Shown here in pieces: positions 57,900 through 64,000 of a stretch of DNA of 64,000 nt. This DNA comes from Sphaeroforma sirkka (taxonomy: Eukaryota; Opisthokonta; Ichthyosporea; Ichthyophonida), in NCBI GenBank assembly GCA_001586965.3, contig LUCW03000030.1, positions 200,001 to 264,000 on the forward strand. Reading direction: 5' to 3'. The notes under the pieces were generated by a model. It had not been told where the DNA came from. It searched no databases and worked only from the letters and a program-made list of their open reading frames with translations. The number at the start of each line of letters is the position of its first letter. Within the stretch, counting starts at the first letter, position 1. The position numbers and the translations under genes were made by a program.

Positions 57900-60800
57900 C
57901 CGAGAACAAAGTTATATTGAAGATAAAGTATTAGAACTGTGCACGTTGGCGCTTACGTGTCCGTATCTGCGAAGCTTTGTGGTAGGCCGCGATATCGTTG
58001 GCATCATCAAAAGCTTCTGCTGTTTCCCACGTTGGTTCGCCTTCTCGCCATCTCCCCAGGTATTCTAATTTCCCCGTCTCATCATTCGTACGATGTGTGA
58101 TAATATGGCGAAACTCAACCCCTCCTTCGGTCCATAAGTCTTCGTTAATTGGTGGGTCTGTGCGTCTATGCACTAAACGGAGGAGTTCCACCCGTACCGG
58201 TTTGGTCTTGAATTCTGGTGGGGCGGAACCATCCTTGTTCGCTAACTCGTAGCGTTGGCCGTGTCTAGCTTTGACTACATATGGTCCAAACAATGGCCGC
58301 ATAGCCTTCGTTGTTCGGCCTTCTGATCGTACCATGACCACATCTCCTTCGTCGAAATGTACCAAGTCGTGAGCATGCAGGCGGTCAAATGTCGTCGTAA
58401 GCTTGCCTGTATACTTCTTGGTAATGTGGTGGAGGGTCGGCAATATAGTGTCCTGTAACTGGTCTAATCGTTGTGCCCAGGTGTCATTCGTCATCGGCTG
58501 AGAATCCGGTAACTCGTCCGTGAAATCGGCGAACGGAACATGGCGGCGGCCAAAGTACACGCTAAACGGTGCACTCTTATGGCGACGGGATATCCGAAGG
58601 TTCTGGTATAGCATCGTAAACGGAAGGCGTTCGTCCCATCGAAGGGGAACTGCCTCACAGCATTGTCGAATAGAACGTGTAATCTCCTTGTGACGTCGTT
58701 CTGCCGCGCGCCCAGCACTTGGGGTCGATATGGTGGAGACACCTTATGTAGCATCCCCACTTCCTGGACCAGAAGCTCCACTAACTTGTTGGTGAACTCC
58801 TTCCCCATGTCTGTTTGGATTTTACGGGGAAACCATGTTCGCAAAAAAATCTCTATGAGTGTCTGTGTCGTGGTTTCCTTTGTCTTGTCCGGTGTGGCTC
58901 GAAGGATAGAATAGCCTGTGGCGATGTCTAAGACGTGAAGAATATAATTGTTCTTGCGTCTGGACTCCAGTGGCATCGGGATGTAGTCCACTTGAATATG
59001 GTCCCACGGGTAGCGTGCATCGATGCTAATCATCGGGTGGAAACCTTTACGAAGTGTGTCCTGTCCCAAACATGTGCCACATTGCCGCTTAACTTCTGTG
59101 GCTAACTCAAGTGCCCCTGGCCAAACGTGACCGTTCTGACGAAGTTGTTGGACTGTGTCCGCCGCCCCATGATGTCCTTGTTCGTGTTGCGCTTGCGTGA
59201 GTTGCGTTACGACGCTGTTTCTCCGCCGGACTCGCTTGTGCAAACGCCGGTTGACCCTCTGCATCTGCCAGTGCCACTGAGATTTCTCGCGCTGTGTCTA
59301 AGCACATGACATATTTTGTATGCTTTGGTTCTGCAAAACCAAGTCGCTGTGAAAACAGCGGGTCCAGTTTGAATCCATTGGGAGGACCCACCCGTGCTAC
59401 TACGGTATGACCCCATGGTGTCTTCCCACATGCGTACTTAGCGTACTTGAGGAACGTGTGTGGTGTCCGTGGTACCAGCACCGGTTCTGTCTGCAATAAC
59501 TGCTTGAACAGGTCGAACCATGGTGCTCTTGGTACCCATGGTAGACATACTGTGGCCCGTGCGCCGTCGGCTCGTATCTTGCGTAACATCCTGTGTATCT
59601 GTTCCCAAGGCGGGTTCATCCATCCATCGACTATCGACCAGTCGTGGGCAAACGCTCCTTCCCCATCATCCTTCGTCCAGAACCGAGGAAGCTGAGCGTT
59701 GGTTGGGTCCGCAAATACATCTATGTCATTCGGTCCAAAGTGTTGTTGCGCTTGTTCAAAGTAACTAGGGAATAACTGCCAGCAGTCTGTATACATTATT
59801 TCGAGTTCGTCCTGCTCCGCTGTCCCTCGTGTACTCTACTTAACATGTCCGGGAGCACATTTGTCTCTCCTGGTATATGCGATATGGTAAAGTTGAATGG
59901 CGCGATGATATGATGCCATCTCTGAAGCATCGGATTAAGCTTGAGCTGTGTGTTCATATACACAAGGGCCTTGTGGTCCGTGAAGACCGCAAACCGTTGC
60001 CCATCCAAGTATTCCCTGAAATGTGTCAGTCCATATACCAATGCCAGTAACTCCTTCATAGGTGTGGCGTAGTTCTGTTGCGCATGGTTCAGAGTCTTAC
60101 TAAAGAACATTAAGTAATGTTTCTTACCGTTGACCCATTGGAATAGCGCTCCCCTAAACCGTAATCGCTAGCGTCGGTTTCCAAGTTCAGAGGAATGCCG
60201 TCGACCGGAAAGTGTAACGCCACAGCATTCACCACTGCGTCCTTCATTGCCTGCCACGCCTGTGCATGTCTCTCCTCCCAACGATCACCTATCAACTCCT
60301 TTGGTTTGAGTTTGCAAAATTCGCGCAAGGGTGCAACCGTGTTCGCGAAATTAGGCAGATGTTCGTGGAGGTAATTTGCTAAACCCAACGCCGAGGCTAT
60401 ATCTTTGTATCGTAGTGGTGTGGGCCAGTCGATCAGCTTGGCCTGCTTTTCATGGTCAATGTCAATGCCTTGTGCCGATACTTTCTTCCCTAGGATCATG
60501 ACTTCGGAGATAGCGAAGTGGCACTTGGCAGGGTTAAGCTTAAAACTGTGGTATGTTAAGCGTTGTATCACCTTCTGCACCGTCCTAACGTGTTCGTCAT
60601 AACCGTCACTGGCGATAACTATGTCATCGATATAGTGGTGAACCGGTAAGCCATCAAGTATTGTACTCAAGGTACGTTGGAACTGCTGCGTGAGTACATG
60701 AAGACCGAACGGTGCTGATGTGAACGAGTACTGATAACGTTCGTGTGTAAAACTAAATAAGTATTGTGAGTCTGGATGGATGGGCAGCCTGTGGTATGCA

Positions 60801-63800
60801 GCCGATATGTCCAGCGTCGTGTAGTACTTCTTACTCTTGAGGCGAGATATGAGTTCGTTGACCTTGGGGATCAGGAACTGGTCACCAGGAATAAGCGCGT
60901 TAACGGCACGCATGTCTAAACACACGCGTACCTTCTTGACGTTGCCTTCCGCATCGAATGTCGGTACCGCAAGGAGAGGAAGAATAACAGTCGTTGGTGT
61001 CGTTCGTTTCGTGATCACCAAATCTGTCAACCACTTCTTCACTTGTTCATTCACATAGGGGAGCCATCGATCGGATACGAAGTTACGCGCCGATCGCCGC
61101 ATCTGCAACGCTTGTTCATGGGTTACTGGGATGGTTACATCACTCCCTTCCAGACGACAGCGCGCGTTGTCGGCAATTTTCGCATTGGCTTCCAAATCCT
61201 GTGCCAACCGTTCGCGTACATCGACGGGTTCCGTCGTGTTAGGTGCCTGTCGGCGTGGTATGGGTTCGAGGAGCTCTTCTAGTTCTGTGGGGTCTATTGG
61301 TGCAAGTGGCGATTGGATACCGCCTATGTATAGGCCCAAGCCTTTCAACATATCTTGCCCCACTACTATAACATCTATACCCGTCGGCAAGTTCATCAAT
61401 TCTAATGAACCGTCGATAATTCTGGTACCGTACCTTATAGGTACCACTTCCGTCGTCCCCAGTCGAGGAGTTCGCACCGCCTTGTCAGCTAAATATATAA
61501 ATGACCCAGGTGGTGCCGGAGTTATTGGTCGGCCAAGGAGGTCTGCGGATGTCTGTGAGATACAACTTCTATTTGCTCCCGTGTCTATCAAGGCTTTGAA
61601 CGTACGTCCGTTGATTTGTACTTGAATATAGACTCGGTTGTCTGACGTCAGCAATGGGTCTTGTATTGCCATCACTGCTCCAATCGTGGTAACAAATATG
61701 AAGCTCTATCCGACTCAGACACCCTCACCTCTCATGCATGATCGGCTACCGACTCCCACGTGTCATAGGTGTGGTTTGGTGTTGACGTCATGTGCTCGAA
61801 GTCTTCGTAAAGGATCGTGTTGATATGAATCTCTGTAGCTTCCGATGGTGGAGCCAAGTCTTCGTCCTGTGTAATCGCATTCACCTGTACTTGAGGCGTC
61901 GGACGTATTGTAACTACGTCTCTAGTCTGGGATGTATTCTGCCCCTGTCCTGCGGTTGACGTTGTGGACGGTCTGTGTACCGATTGTACGTCCCTCAAAG
62001 GACGGTTGTTGTCGTATAGCCTTGCCCGACCCTCTGCGCTCACCGCTTGCGACGCCCTGAAATGATGACACCGTGGGATGTGCCTACCACCTGGTGGCGC
62101 CTGTGCCTGGCACCCCGCACAAGTCGTTGGTACCGTAGGTTGGGGCCGTTGAGTCCAATTCTGCGTTTGTCGTCTACTCGTCTGTAGGTTGGGGCGGCTA
62201 TTGGTGTGGTCGCGACTTCCATTGGTCGTCGGGCCCTCGCGGTTGTTGCGACCCTGGAAACGTGCTGTCGTACGTTGCTGTGCATCCTGAATGTCAGGGC
62301 TCAACAGCTGTATAAGCTCGTGTGTCTCCATCAGTTGCCATTTGGGATGCAACTGTAGAGTACGTTCATACGTACGGCCGTTGAGAGCTTCTTCTAACAG
62401 TTGTACAATGCAGTGGTTCACTAAATTCTGTTGGAAGTCGGCATCTGTCTGGCACCGCTCACGTGCCCTCCTGTGGTTCTCCATGAGCTGTGTCATTTGT
62501 TCCATAAGAGGAGTGTGCATGTTCCGACTTTGGCCCTTGGCTAACTTGCGAAACGCGGGATCGACAGTGGCTTGTGTTTCGTGCGAACAGATCTGTTCGA
62601 TCTGTAGCTGAGGTGTGCATGTCTTCAACCGTTCAGAGTTGTCGCGGATGTAGTCCAGCGTTGACTTCTCCGCCTTGAAGTAAGATAGTACCTTATGAAA
62701 CCATGTAAGGTTCCAACTCTCGTCCAGCCCTGCGATTTGTGCGTTCTTGAACGCCTCGAGGAGAGCCCCTCTTGTGTCCCGTTCCATAATATCATGTAGG
62801 TAGTATCTGTTCGACGGCCAATCAGGCCACGTACGTGGTGAAGGTACGGGACGCTTCTCTACCGGTCGGGACTCTAATGTAGCTCGAAGTGTCTCAATCA
62901 CGCCCCGAAGAGCTTCAGCTCGAGCCGTGTTATTCTCCTCGATTGCTTGGCATAGCTCGTCACTTAACTGTAGTATCCGTGCGTGTAGCGCCTGTCGCCT
63001 TTTCTCGATACTAGCCGGTGTGGGCGGAGGCACTGTTGTCTCCTTCTCTTGTCGTTTAGGTGTCTGTACATATTCACTGGGCGCTTCTTTCTCGCCCCAC
63101 TGACGTTGCTGTTGTTGGCGCAGGTTCGTACTGAATCGGTCCTGTCTATTCTTCACCGCCTGCTTACCTTGAGGATTCTGTCTGGCTAATACTTGTTCAT
63201 GTGCGAACTCTTGAAAAGTTGGTGTGTTCTCACTGGCAGACAGAGTATCATCCTCCTCGGTTGAACTGTCCTCTGACCCTGGTGATTTGTACCCGAGTCC
63301 ATAAAACGGACGCTCACAGCCTTGAATTCGGAAGGTAGGGTTGTCTTCGTCCTCTGGTACTGCCTGTACCCGTTCGTGTGCGTCAGAAGAACTCTCCTTA
63401 GCGGCCGGCCCTATTGTAGTTCGTCCGGCGTTTATGCGCTGTAACCTCTGTTCGTATTTTTCAAAGAGAGACTGCTGTTGTGTCATCAGCTCCGTGAGTT
63501 TCTGAGCTGACGATTGTTCCCGTGCCGTTTCCTTGTTGTTGGTACGGTTCCGGTGACGCTTCCGCTTGTTAGGTGGGAGGCGTGGTGGGTCATTACTGGG
63601 AAATAAGGCCCTGGAGTATCCCGAGACGAACGAGGGACAGCCCTTCACTGGCTACCTGTTCACCAATAAAGTCTGACTACTGTCCGCACGCAGGTCGGGT
63701 ACTTCCTTGGTCTCACCCTCGAATATGACATCCTCGTCAGATTGTGCAGGTCCATTTTGTTTGCTGTTGGTGGCTGCTTGTCGTCCGCGGAAATAATGTG

Positions 63801-64000
63801 TGGAGCCCCAAGATGTGTCTGTTGTTGCCCCTCCAGTGCCTGACCTGAGTGCGGAGCGGAGCGTTCCGTATGGGACTGACGACGTTTAGTTCCACGTCGG
63901 TCGATATCATCTTCCTTGCGGCGCTCAGGATTCAAGAGTTGCTGTCTACGACTTTGGCGGGGGGTAGGACATGGTTGGTGAGTTGTTTGTCAATGGAGAA
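57900..64000 (-). mobile_element. Ty3/gypsy chromovirus-like retrotransposon with a Dam-like domain
   Basis: Minus-strand order: a long gag frame (about 63.65-61.73 kb, 638 codons, C-terminal Cys/His cluster CAGCQAQAPPGGRHIPRCHH); protease (ALIDTGANRSCIS); reverse transcriptase (YYTTLDISAAYHRLPIHP, HHYIDDIVIA); RNase H (LETDASDYGLG, FTDHKALVYMN); a methyltransferase-type segment (DVFADPTNAQLPRFW, WMNPPWEQI; about 59.8-59.4 kb); integrase zinc region and core (QVDYIPMPLESRRKN, QTDMGKEFTNK); and a chromodomain (EYLGRWREGEPTWETAEAF; about 58.1 kb). The gag and protease-RT frames look whole; the rest of pol has about four breaks, some of which could be programmed shifts of the kind this family uses. 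The chromodomain assigns it to chromoviruses. No terminal repeats were found; the 5' end lies beyond the window. It looks fairly young. Confidence 0.88.

Overview
This is a stretch of a eukaryotic nuclear genome. The coding parts sit in short exons with good GT/AG junctions and long introns full of micro- and minisatellites, and eukaryotic retroelements and DNA transposons fill the right half. Three multi-exon genes on the minus strand could be rebuilt by matching splice sites and reading phase: a transcription factor of the fungal Mga2/Spt23 type (2.6-10.8 kb), the ribosome-biogenesis factor NOP14 (16.0-28.5 kb) and a small coiled-coil protein that best fits Mediator subunit 30 (30.2-34.5 kb). 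An Mga2/Spt23-type protein beside intron-dense NOP14 suggests an opisthokont, perhaps a unicellular relative of animals or fungi such as an ichthyosporean. That is inference; nothing in the window fixes the species.

Layout. 0-0.16 kb: end of a plus-strand reading frame. 0.2-2.5 kb: no gene seen, then a (TA)n/(CATA)n block. 2.6-10.8 kb: Mga2/Spt23-like gene, 11 coding exons plus a second, duplicated last exon. 10.8-13.0 kb: no recognised gene. 13.26-15.44 kb: 57-58 bp satellite with a three-unit higher-order pattern. 16.0-28.5 kb: NOP14, 13 exons coding for 1,028 residues; nearly every large intron has its own minisatellite. 28.5-30.2 kb: spacer with a 27 bp array. 30.2-34.5 kb: MED30-like gene, 4 exons, with a 38 bp minisatellite of about 30 copies in intron 1. 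34.5-39.3 kb: gene-poor, with compound (TA)n(TG)n tracts. 39.35-48.95 kb: a broken DIRS-like tyrosine-recombinase retroelement, split by a 201 bp piece of a GAPDH coding sequence and by a broken Ty1/copia element. 49.7-54.8 kb: a Helitron remnant and a PIF/Harbinger-type Myb/SANT reading frame. 55.2-56.3 kb: a decaying row of tandemly copied coiled-coil exons. 57.3-57.9 kb: short GAGCTAGAG-core repeats. 57.9 kb to the end: a Ty3/gypsy chromovirus-like element on the minus strand with a Dam-like methyltransferase-type domain between RNase H and integrase.

How the parts relate. The three host genes serve transcription and ribosome assembly and share orientation, but nothing shows co-regulation. 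The theme that links them is structural: short tandem duplications have repeatedly copied splice junctions into the neighbouring intron (NOP14 exon 5 acceptor, NOP14 exon 10 donor, MED30-like exon 1 donor), the last exon of the Mga2/Spt23-like gene, and a coiled-coil exon at 55 kb. All exon calls rest on reading the sequence, phase and family motifs; no alignment or transcript data were available.
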